Shown one piece after another: positions 42,896 to 50,299 of a DNA stretch of 64,000 bases. Every line of letters starts with the position of its first letter. Position 1 is the first letter of the stretch. Both the position numbers and the translations under genes were made by a program. Under the pieces are notes generated by a model. That model was not told the origin of the DNA and did not search any database. It saw only the letters and a program-made list of their open reading frames with translations. Source of the stretch: Methylobacterium aquaticum (GTDB lineage: Bacteria > Pseudomonadota > Alphaproteobacteria > Rhizobiales > Beijerinckiaceae); NCBI RefSeq assembly GCF_016804325.1, contig NZ_CP043627.1, positions 4,523,001 through 4,587,000 on the forward strand. Direction: 5' to 3'.

Positions 42896-43363
42896 TCACG
42901 ATCCTTCCACGCAGGCCGCGAGCGTCACGATCGCGTCGGCGGTCGCGGACCAGAAGGTGCCGTCCCGCATCTCGGCGATGGCGGTGATGGTCTGGGAATC
43001 GGCGAGGCGGATCCGGGTGTTGACCGCGGCGCGGCCGGCCCGGGGGCCGAGATGCAGGGTCACCACGTGGGGCTGCGGGTTCTTGTCGTTGAACACCGCG
43101 ATGCGGCGGACGAAATCCGCCGCGCTCATCGGGCTCTCGACGGTGATGGACAGCGGCACGGTGTTGCCGTTCTCGACCAGCGGCGGCATGTCGAGGTGGA
43201 TCCGGCCGCCCTGGACCGGAGCGCCGCCGGTGAAGCGGCGGATCGCCTCCACGGTCGCCTCGCGGGTCGGGCGGAGGATCGCCGCCCGCCCCGGCCGCAC
43301 CAGCGCGATCGTGAGCAGGCCGGCGCCCCCGGCGAGGATCGTGCGGCGGTGGAAAGCCGTCAT
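42896..43363 (-). CDS. SoxY-like carrier with AACVE arm, Tat-exported
   Basis: 155 residues. Twin-arginine signal HRRTILAGGAGLL at the N-terminus predicts folded export. The body (IHLDMPPLVENGNTVPLSIT, FNDKNPQPHVVTLHLGPRAG) is SoxY. True SoxY ends in GGCGG, whose Cys carries the substrate on a flexible arm; here the C-terminus is LAACVEGS with Cys151 five residues from the end. This agrees with what I recall as the SoxY-related AACIE arm group. A carrier role is kept but chemistry or partner may differ. ATG 43363 overlaps the soxX stop by 4 nt. Confidence 0.9.
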   Translation of the reverse strand: MTAFHRRTILAGGAGLLTIALVRPGRAAILRPTREATVEAIRRFTGGAPVQGGRIHLDMPPLVENGNTVPLSITVESPMSAADFVRRIAVFNDKNPQPHVVTLHLGPRAGRAAVNTRIRLADSQTITAIAEMRDGTFWSATADAIVTLAACVEGS

Positions 43364-43788
43364 GGCGTCCTCGAGGCCCCCTTCAGCGTGACGAGATAGG
43401 CGATCACGTCCTCGATCTCGCCCGCCTCCAGAACCGGCCGGTCGCGCCAGGCGCCGGCGACCCGGATGCCCCCGGTCCGGTAATAGGAGGGCATCAGGGT
43501 CGCGGGGTTCAAGACGCGTCCATCGACGAGGCGCAGCCGCAACTGCCCCTCGGAGAGCCGCGCGCCCACCTCCGAGAGGTCGGGCCCGAGATCGCCGGCC
43601 GGGCCTGCGCCGCCGAGGCCGGTATGGCAGAGCGGGCACAGGCCCTTGCGGGTGTCGGTGGCGATGGACCGTCCCCGGGCCGCATCGCCGGTCCGGCCGT
43701 CGAGGGGCAACGGGATTGCGTCGCCGACGATCGCGACTGGCGCGAGCGCGGTCTGGGTGAGGGCGACGAGCATGGCCGCCCGCCTCAC
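43360..43788 (-). CDS. soxX: SoxX-like c-type cytochrome
   Basis: 142 residues from GTG 43788 (overlapping the flavoprotein stop as GTGA), with a Sec signal peptide over residues 1-24. One haem c site, CPLCH at 51-55, and LMPSYYR with the likely axial Met. GPDLSEVGARLSEGQLRLRL and the C-terminal LEAGEIEDVIAYLVTLKG fit SoxX. SoxX normally works with SoxA to attach thiosulfate to SoxY; without SoxA here it may serve only as an electron acceptor. An ATG at 43773 is an alternative start. Confidence 0.87.
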   Translation of the reverse strand: MRRAAMLVALTQTALAPVAIVGDAIPLPLDGRTGDAARGRSIATDTRKGLCPLCHTGLGGAGPAGDLGPDLSEVGARLSEGQLRLRLVDGRVLNPATLMPSYYRTGGIRVAGAWRDRPVLEAGEIEDVIAYLVTLKGASRTP

Positions 43789-45038
43789 CCGAACACCGCC
43801 TGGGTGATGGTGCGATACCAGTCCTCGGCATAGGCCGCCTCCTGCCGGCGGACAGATTCGGGCGCATCGACCGGGCTGGTGCCGCCGGCGCCCTCGACAT
43901 CGGCGAGCACGCCCTTGTCCGGGTGGTACACCCCGGCGACCGAGATGCCGTAGCCCGGCGCGACCAGGCTGTAGCAGGTGTTGACGAGCTTCGGCGGCTC
44001 GGGCACCCGCCCGGCCAGGAGGTCGATCACGGCCTCGGCGCAGACCTTGGCTTGCGCGTTGGCCGCGAAGGCGGATTTCGGCATCGCGCCCGCGATGGCC
44101 GCGTCGCCGATCACGTGGATGTCCGGCACCAGGCGCGATTCGAAGGTGACCGGATCGATCGGGCACCAGCCCGACCGGTCGGCGACGCCGGCCGCAGCGG
44201 CGATCGGTGCCGCCCGCTGGGGCGGGATGATGCAGGCGACGTCGGCCTGGTAGGTCTCGAAGTCGGTGGCGACGGTCATCGTCTTGGCATCGACCGACGT
44301 GACCTGGCCGCCGGAGGCGAGCGGCACGTAATCCAGGATGCCCGGATAGAGCGCCGCCCAGGCCTGCTGAAACAGCTTCTGCTTGGAAAAGGTATCCTTG
44401 GCGTCGAGCACGATCAGCTTGGCGCGGGGCTTGCGGGTCTTGAGGAAGTGGGCGATCAGGCTCGCCCGCTCGTAGGGGCCGGGCGGGCAGCGATAGGGAT
44501 TGGCCGGCACCGACAGCACCACCGTCCCGCCCTCCGGCATCGCGGCGAGCTGGCGGGTCAGCAGCTCGGTCTGCGCCCCGGCTTTCCAGGCATGGGGCAT
44601 CCTCTCGGCGGCGGCCGCGTCGTAGCCCGGCAGGGCGTCGAAGCGGAGCGCGATCCCGGGCGAGAGGATCAGCCGGTCGTAATCGAGGGTGGACCCGTCG
44701 GCGAGGCGCACCTGCCGCGCGGCGCCGTCGATCGCTTCGGCGCTGCTCCTCACCACCGTGACGCCGCTCGCCCGCAGGCCGTCATAGCCGAAGGCCTGCG
44801 CCGAGAGCGGGCGCAGGCCCGCGATCACCTCGTTGCTGAACGGGCAGGCGAAGTACGTCTCCGCCGGCTCGACCAGGGTGAGGCTGAGGCCCGCCCGGTG
44901 CAGGACCCGCGCGGCGGTGGCGCCGCCGAAGCCGCCGCCGACCACGACGACGCGCCCGCGCGCGGCTTGCGCCAAAGCGGGGCGAGAGAGGCTGGCGGCG
45001 AGCCCCGCCAGGACCGCCCGCCGATCGAGTCCCGTCAT
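43785..45038 (-). CDS. FCSD/SoxF-like FAD-dependent oxidoreductase, Tat-exported
   Basis: 417 residues. Tat signal LDRRAVLAGLAASL; FAD Rossmann motif VVVVGGGFGGATAARVL from about residue 29. Two cysteines match the redox disulfide of flavocytochrome c sulfide dehydrogenase: YFACPFSNEVIAG near residue 64 and VNTCYSLVAPGYGISVAGVY near 352, followed by the FCSD flavin-binding C-terminal domain. It should oxidise a sulfur substrate or carrier and pass electrons to a cytochrome c. The ATG overlaps the repaired stop of the small cytochrome gene, its likely partner. Confidence 0.91.
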   Translation of the reverse strand: MTGLDRRAVLAGLAASLSRPALAQAARGRVVVVGGGFGGATAARVLHRAGLSLTLVEPAETYFACPFSNEVIAGLRPLSAQAFGYDGLRASGVTVVRSSAEAIDGAARQVRLADGSTLDYDRLILSPGIALRFDALPGYDAAAAERMPHAWKAGAQTELLTRQLAAMPEGGTVVLSVPANPYRCPPGPYERASLIAHFLKTRKPRAKLIVLDAKDTFSKQKLFQQAWAALYPGILDYVPLASGGQVTSVDAKTMTVATDFETYQADVACIIPPQRAAPIAAAAGVADRSGWCPIDPVTFESRLVPDIHVIGDAAIAGAMPKSAFAANAQAKVCAEAVIDLLAGRVPEPPKLVNTCYSLVAPGYGISVAGVYHPDKGVLADVEGAGGTSPVDAPESVRRQEAAYAEDWYRTITQAVFG

Positions 45039-45297
45039 GGGCCGCCCCCGCGATCCAGGCGGCGATCGCCCGGCTCTCCTCGTCCGAGAACCCCTTGGCG
45101 ATGCGGTTCATCACCGTGGCCGGCCGTGATCCCGACCGGAAGGCGGCGAGCGAGGCCGCGATGTCCGCGGCCGAGCGGCCGGCGAGGCTCGGCACCGCGC
45201 CCCCCGGCGCCCCGTGGCAGCCGGAGCAGGACGAGGCGCCCGGCGGCGAGGCCGCCGCCGGGCCCGCGAGGAGGAGCAGCAGCAGAGCGGACCTCAC
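45035..45297 (-). CDS. Small c-type cytochrome (SoxE/FccA-like), frameshifted end
   Basis: About 87 residues after repair. GTG 45297 overlaps the stop of the Mo subunit gene (GTGA). Sec signal VRSALLLLLLAGPAAAS, one haem site CSGCH at 24-28, and RPATVMNRIAKGFSDEESRA with the likely axial Met. As read, the frame runs on into the flavoprotein gene to 44782. Adding one C to the C5 run at 45045-45049 gives AAWIAGGGP and a TGA that overlaps the next ATG, the same 4-nt overlap as elsewhere in this operon. Probably the electron acceptor of the flavoprotein. Confidence 0.8.
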
Positions 45298-47476
45298 GCG
45301 CGCTTCAGGTCCGTGCGGCTCGCCGGGATCTGGCGCACCCGCTTGCCCGTGGCGGCGAAGACCGCGTTGAGGACGGCGGGCGCCGCCACGGCGATCGTCG
45401 GCTCGCCGACGCCGCCGATGAAGCCGCCCGACGGCATCAGGATCGCCTCGACCTTCGGCATCTCGTCGAGGCGCAGGACCGGGTAGGTGTCGAAGTTGGT
45501 CTGCTCGATCCGTCCGTCCTTCACCGTGCATTCGCCGTAGAGGGCCGCCGACAGCCCGTAGACGAAGGAGCCGGCGACCTGCGCCTCGATCTGCTGCGGG
45601 TTGATCGCGATGCCCGGATCGGTGGCGGCGACGATGCGGTGGACCTTGATCCGGCCGTCCTCGCCGACCGACACCTCTGCGGCGGCCGCCACGTAGCTGC
45701 CGAACCCCATGATCTGGGCGAGACCCCGATGCATGCCGGACGGGGGCTTCGAGTCCCAGCCGATCCGCTCGGCCACCGCGTTCAGCACGGCGAGGTGCTT
45801 GGGGTGCTTCTCCATCAGCTTGCGCCGGAAGGCGAGGGGATCCTGGCCCGCCGCATGCGCCACCTCGTCGAGGAAGCATTCGAGGTAGATCGCGTTCGGG
45901 TTGGTGTTCACCCCGCGCCAGAAGCCCGGGATGATCGGCGGGTTGCGCATCGCATGGTCGATGAGGAGGTTCGGGATCGTGTAGCCGATCGCCGCTTCCG
46001 CCCCGCCGGGATTGAGGCCCTGGAACACCACCGGATCCTTGCCGTCCGCCCCCAGCCGTCCCGGGAGGATGCCGGCCAGGATCGACTGGCCGGAGATCCG
46101 CATGTGCAGGCCGGTCAGGTTGCCGGATTCGTCCAGCGCCGCCCGCATCCGGCACTGCGTGACCGGATGGTAGCGGCCATGGGTCATGTCCTCCTCGCGG
46201 GTCCAGATCAGCTTGACCGGGGTGCCGGGGAGTTCCTTCGCGATCAGCACCGCCTGGCGCACCCAGTCGTGGGTGGCGCCGCGCCGGCCGAAGCCGCCGC
46301 CGAGATGGATCTTGTGCACGTCGCATTGCCGCGGCGACAGCCCGGCGGCCTCGGCCGTCGCGGCGAGCGCCGCCTCGCCGTTCTGGGTCGGCGTCCAGAC
46401 CTCGCAGCGTTCCGGCGTCCAGCGCGCCGTGGCGTTCATCGGCTCCATCGTGGCATGGTTCTGGAACGGATAGGCGTAGGTCGCCTCGACCACCTTGGCG
46501 GCGCCCTTGAGCGCGCCTGCGGCGTCGCCCGCCTTGTTGCCGATGAAGGCCTCGGGCGCGTCCAGGCCCTCCTTCAGCATCGCGGCGATGGTCTCGCTCG
46601 ACACGCTCGCGTTCGGCCCCTCGTCCCAGACGATCGTGAGCGCGTCCACGGCCGTCTTGGCGCGCCAGAACGTGTCGGCCACCACCGCCACGGCGCTGTC
46701 GCCGACCCGCACCACCTTGCGCACGCCGGGCATCTTTTCGACGGCCGCGGCATCGACGCTCTTCACCGTGCCGCCGACCACCGGGCAATCGCGGATCGCG
46801 GCATTGAGCAGGCCGGGGAGCTTCAGGTCGATGCCGTAGACCTGCGAGCCGTCGGTCTTCTCCACCGTGTCGAGGCGCTTCACCGGCTGGCCGGCGATGA
46901 TCCAGTCCTTCGGATCCTTCAGCACCACGTCCTTCGGCACCTCCATCCGGCCGGCAGCAGCGGCGACCTTGCCGAAGGTGGTGGAGCGGCCGGACGCCGG
47001 ATGGCTGATCGTGCCCCGCTCGACCCGGCACTCGCCGGGCGGCACGTTCCACTCTGCCGCTGCCGCCGCGACCAGCATCGTGCGGGCGGCGGCCCGCCCT
47101 GGCGCACCGCGACGTAGGATTCGCGGATGCCGCGGCTGCCGCCGGTGGAGAAATCGCCCCAGGCACGGCCCCGGGCGAGGTTCTGGCCCGGGGTCGGATA
47201 CTCGGTCGTGACCCTGTTCCAGTCGCAGCCCAGTTCCTCGGCGACGAGCTGGGCGAGGCCGGTGAGCGTGCCCTGGCCCATCTCGGAGCGGGCGATGCGG
47301 ATCACCACGGTCTCGTCCGGGCGCACCACCACCCAGGCATTGACCTCGGGCGCGGTCGCGCCGGGGGCGGCCTGCGCGACAGGCAGATCGAAGCCCAGCG
47401 CCAGGCCGCCCGCCGCGGCGGCGGAGCCGGCGAGGAAGAAACGGCGCGACAGGATGGGGGAGACGGTGTCGGTCAT
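45294..47476 (-). CDS. IorB-like molybdenum hydroxylase large subunit, frameshifted
   Basis: About 727 residues once repaired; xanthine oxidase family, isoquinoline 1-oxidoreductase beta-type. Tat signal LSRRFFLAGSAAAAGGLALG shows periplasmic export. IHLGGGFGRRGATHDWVRQA binds the cofactor, and GGVGEPTIAVAAPAVLNAVF holds the catalytic Glu near the C-terminus. The frame breaks near 47093-47095, where a C3 run must be C4 to join SYVAVRQGG to AAARTMLVAAAAAEW. IorAB enzymes have no FAD subunit and give electrons to cytochromes, fitting the cytochrome genes that follow. The substrate is unknown. Confidence 0.9.
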
Positions 47477-47487
47477 GGCGTGTCCCC

Positions 47488-47955
47488 TCAACCGCGGCCG
47501 GTCTCGCCGCCCTCGGCGGCGAGGGTGATGCCGGCGAGCACCCGGTTGTAGGTGCCGCAGCGGCAGATGTTGGTGATCTCCTGGCGGATCTCGGCCTCGC
47601 TGGGCTTGGGCTTCTGCGCCAGCAGGGCGGCGGCGGCCATGATCATGCCGGATTGGCAGAAGCCGCATTGCGGCACGTCGAGCGCCGCCCAGGCCTTCTG
47701 CACCGGGTGGGAACGGTCGGGGCTCAGGCCCTCGATCGTGACGATCCTCTGGTTCGGCTCGATGCTCGACACCGGCATCGAGCAGGAGCGCACCGCCTGC
47801 CCGTCGATATGGACCGTGCAGGCGCCGCACTGGGCGATGCCGCAGCCGTACTTGGTGCCGGTGAGGCCGACCTGCTCGCGGATCACCCAGAGCAGCGGCG
47901 TGTCGGGCTCGGCCTCGACCTCGCGCACGGAGCCGTTCACGTTCAGGCGTATCAT
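47488..47955 (-). CDS. IorA-like [2Fe-2S] subunit of molybdenum hydroxylase
   Basis: 155 residues. MIRLNVNGSVREVEAEPDTP, then TKYGCGIAQCGACTVHIDGQ with plant-type cluster cysteines, PQCGFCQSGMIMAAAALLAQ and NICRCGTYNRVL with the second cluster. It has no signal peptide and is probably exported with the Tat-signal large subunit as a folded pair. ATG 47955 has GGAAG 6 nt upstream; a longer in-frame extension is not supported. First gene of the seven-gene redox operon; 11 bp separate it from the large subunit. Confidence 0.93.
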   Translation of the reverse strand: MIRLNVNGSVREVEAEPDTPLLWVIREQVGLTGTKYGCGIAQCGACTVHIDGQAVRSCSMPVSSIEPNQRIVTIEGLSPDRSHPVQKAWAALDVPQCGFCQSGMIMAAAALLAQKPKPSEAEIRQEITNICRCGTYNRVLAGITLAAEGGETGRG

Positions 47956-48308
47956 GGGCGCTTCCGTTCGGGTTGGGCCGGCGCTCGGGCGGCGCCGTGG
48001 GGGAGGAGCGGCCGCGTGGGGTGCCGCCGGTGGGCCGTTGGTTCGCACCTTTTAGCGCTGACAGCTTCGCGGCGGCCGGCTGCGTCTGTCAATTGACGGA
48101 TGCGCGAGCGACGAGCGGGCAACCGTCGATGGCGTGTCCCGGCGCGGTGGGTCGGCGACGCGATACGGGGCCGCCGGTAACCACTCCTTGACGCTCCCGG
48201 GCATCCCCCCGCTCTTCATCCCCCGGCAAGCATCTTTGCCAACCGGAACGACAGGTTTCCCGGCGGATTATCGCTCTGCTCAAAAGGTCACGCTCGAGGA
48301 CCGCAGGG
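47956..48308. other. Divergent promoter region, redox operon / L,D-transpeptidase
   Basis: 353 bp with promoters for two divergent units. A 10-bp perfect palindrome GTCAATTGAC is at 48088-48097 and could be a regulator site. No ORF of quality and no repeat copy seen. Confidence 0.4.
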
Positions 48309-48815
48309 ATGCACAAGCAGAGTGGATGGACCGCGGCGGCGATCGTCGCGGCAACGATGGCGGCCGGTCCGGCCGCGGCGCGGGAACTGGTCGCCTTCGA
48401 CGCGGCGGCGGAAGCCGGCACGGTGGTGGTGCGCACCGCCGAGCGGCGGCTGTACTTCGTCAACGGCGACGGGACGGCGATCCGCTATCCGGTGGCGGTC
48501 GGCAAGGCCGGCAAGCAATGGACCGGCTATGCCCGCATCGACGGCAAATATCTCCGGCCGGCCTGGTCGCCGCCGGACGAGGTGAAGCGGGACAATCCGC
48601 GCCTGCCGGAGGTGATCGCCGGCGGCTCGCCGAGCAACCCGATGGGCGTGGCGGCGCTCACCCTCGACCGGGGCGAATACGCGATCCACGGCACCAACCG
48701 GCCGGGCTCGATCGGCACCTTCGCGTCCTATGGCTGCATCCGGATGTACAACCAGGACGTGGCCGATCTCTACGGCCGCGTCCAGGTCGGGACGACGGTG
48801 GTGGTGACGCGGTGA
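48309..48815 (+). CDS. L,D-transpeptidase (YkuD domain), exported
   Basis: 168 residues. Signal peptide to about residue 25 (TAAAIVAATMAAGPAAARE). YkuD domain with the active-site block IHGTNRPGSIGTFASYGCIR, including the catalytic His, Ser-Gly-like turn and Cys, followed by RMYNQDVADLYGRV. Such enzymes cross-link peptidoglycan (3-3 bonds) or attach outer-membrane proteins to it. Single gene. Confidence 0.95.
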   Translation: MHKQSGWTAAAIVAATMAAGPAAARELVAFDAAAEAGTVVVRTAERRLYFVNGDGTAIRYPVAVGKAGKQWTGYARIDGKYLRPAWSPPDEVKRDNPRLPEVIAGGSPSNPMGVAALTLDRGEYAIHGTNRPGSIGTFASYGCIRMYNQDVADLYGRVQVGTTVVVTR

Positions 48816-48859
48816 TACGTCAGGGTGTTTGATGGGGAGCGACGACTGCCGGAGCGTGA

Positions 48860-49047
48860 CCCTCCCCCCCTCTGCGGGGGAGGGTGCCCGGCGGAGCCGG
48901 GCGGGAGAGGGGAACCACGCTTCCGGATAAGGCGGAAACGTACTGAAGGGCGCCAAGCCCCGAAGCGTCGTGCTGCCCCTCTCCCGGCCTGGCACGAGTG
49001 CTGCGCACTCGCCGCAGGCCACCCTCCCCCGCAGAGGGGGGAGGGTT
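48860..49047. repeat. Paired REP-like element, copy 2
   Basis: Inverted arms 48860-48912 and 48972-49047 share CCCTCTGCGGGGGAGGGTG and GGGAGAGGGG with the copy at 10932-11100. The spacer again begins with GCTTCCGGA and ends GTCGTGCTGCCCCTCTCCCG. The right arm has an extra small palindrome GGCACGAGTGCTGCGCACTC. The 48816-49143 gap holds nothing else. Confidence 0.82.
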
Positions 49048-49143
49048 CACGCACGGCTTTCGTCACGCCCGCACTCGCACTCGCGCAGCCTCCCGTGTCG
49101 CGGACCGCGCGTGCCCCCCCTCCTCAGCCCTCGCGCGCATGCC

Positions 49144-49461
49144 TCACGCGGGCGGCGACGTCGCCTCGACGGCGGTGAAGGTCTCGAGGATGCGGTAGGT
49201 GTGCTCGGCGCCCGCCGGCACCAGCCAGGAATCGCCCGGCTCCAGCCGCACGGTCTGGCCCTCGACCACCAATTCGGCCCGGCCGGCGATCACGTAGCCG
49301 ACGGTCTCGTAGTCGCGGGCGGCGCTCGGCTTGTCGTCGGTCGGCGGCTCGTCGACCCACAGCCGCATCGCGACCTGCTTGCCGGAGGCGAGGTAGCGCT
49401 GGCCGTCCGGCCCCTGCGGCGATTGCCCGCCGGACACCTTCTTGATCGTCGTGTCACCCAT
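49144..49461 (-). CDS. Cupin-domain protein
   Basis: 105 residues. Single cupin fold: YETVGYVIAGRAELVVEGQT, then VRLEPGDSWLVPAGAEHTYR with Glu/His metal ligands partly conserved. ATG 49461 is 8 nt after AGGAG; the ATG at 49467 is only 2 nt away and less likely. Cytoplasmic; binding partner or substrate unknown. Same strand as, but 70 bp after, the PH-domain gene. Confidence 0.85.
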   Translation of the reverse strand: MGDTTIKKVSGGQSPQGPDGQRYLASGKQVAMRLWVDEPPTDDKPSAARDYETVGYVIAGRAELVVEGQTVRLEPGDSWLVPAGAEHTYRILETFTAVEATSPPA

Positions 49462-49530
49462 GGTCATCGCTCCTGTCGCGGGTTTCGCGACCCCAACGGA
49501 AGCGGAAGGGCGGGCGTTCCAGACGTCAGG

Positions 49531-49905
49531 TCACCGCAAGGTCGCGGCGATCGCCCGCTGGATGCCGCGGATGTCGGCCCCGCGCTTCAAGGTGCGGCTG
49601 ATCGGGTCGGGCCGGCCCGAGACCCAGATCGTCAGCTCCGAATCCATGTCGAAGCTGCCGGCATTCTCGATCGAGAACGAGGTGATCGCCCGGTAGGGCA
49701 CCGTGAGATACGAGACCTTGCGGCCGGTCACGCCCTGCTTGTCGACCAGGATCATCCGCCGGTCGGTGAAGACCATCAGGTCGCGGATCACCCGGAACGC
49801 CACCTGCACGGTCTCGCCGGGCACCAGCATCCCGTCGAGTTCCTGCGCCACCGCCTCCGGCGCTATGTCGCTGCCATGGCCGAGCAGCCCGTCGAGCAAG
49901 CCCAT
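49531..49905 (-). CDS. Bacterial PH-domain protein
   Basis: 124 residues. The bPH pattern is visible: VAFRVIRDLMVFTDRRMILV, then DKQGVTGRKVSYLTVPYRAI and TSFSIENAGSFDMDSELTIW, ending in the C-terminal helix. Members often associate with membranes or stress responses; the role is unclear. ATG 49905 has GAGGAGAG upstream. It is 10 bp after the SdhAF4-like gene and probably co-transcribed with it. Confidence 0.86.
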   Translation of the reverse strand: MGLLDGLLGHGSDIAPEAVAQELDGMLVPGETVQVAFRVIRDLMVFTDRRMILVDKQGVTGRKVSYLTVPYRAITSFSIENAGSFDMDSELTIWVSGRPDPISRTLKRGADIRGIQRAIAATLR

Positions 49906-49915
49906 CGGTCTCTCC

Positions 49916-50113
49916 TCAGAAGTCGGTCGCCAGGCCCTTCACTTCCCAATCGTCGTAGCGCACCGGCTCCAGGCCGCCGCGCCCGTTGATCTCGCGCTCG
50001 CGGCGGATCTCGTCCGCCCGGGCGTCGATCTCGGCCCGCCGCGCCTCGGCCTCGGCCAGCGCCCGCTGCGCCGCCGGCGACAGGGTCTTGGACGGAGTCT
50101 CGCTCTCGCTCAT
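49916..50113 (-). CDS. DUF1674 / SdhAF4-like succinate dehydrogenase assembly factor
   Basis: 65 residues. The C-terminal signature NGRGGLEPVRYDDWEVKGLA, ending TDF, is the DUF1674 motif. Members (SDHAF4 in mitochondria) help flavinylated SdhA assemble. The N-terminal 40 residues are a charged helix. Divergent from rsmB, an arrangement I recall in other Hyphomicrobiales. Confidence 0.88.
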   Translation of the reverse strand: MSESETPSKTLSPAAQRALAEAEARRAEIDARADEIRREREINGRGGLEPVRYDDWEVKGLATDF

Positions 50114-50299
50114 CGATCGGGTCTCGCTCGGTCTCTGCGTCGCGGCGCTTGCATCTCGGGCGGCCGGATGCCACCCCGGGAGATCAGGCCGCCGGTTCCC
50201 TCCGAGGTGGAGGGCGCGGGCGGCAGCGTCAAGATCAGGCCCGCGGACGGGCGAGGCGCGCGCGGGCCGTTCCAGGCCCGGGGGCGTGGTGGAGTGAGG

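Noticed and set aside
43923..47117. Plus-strand 1064-codon frame opposite the redox operon
   Set aside because: Shadow of the minus-strand operon; no ribosome site or domain.
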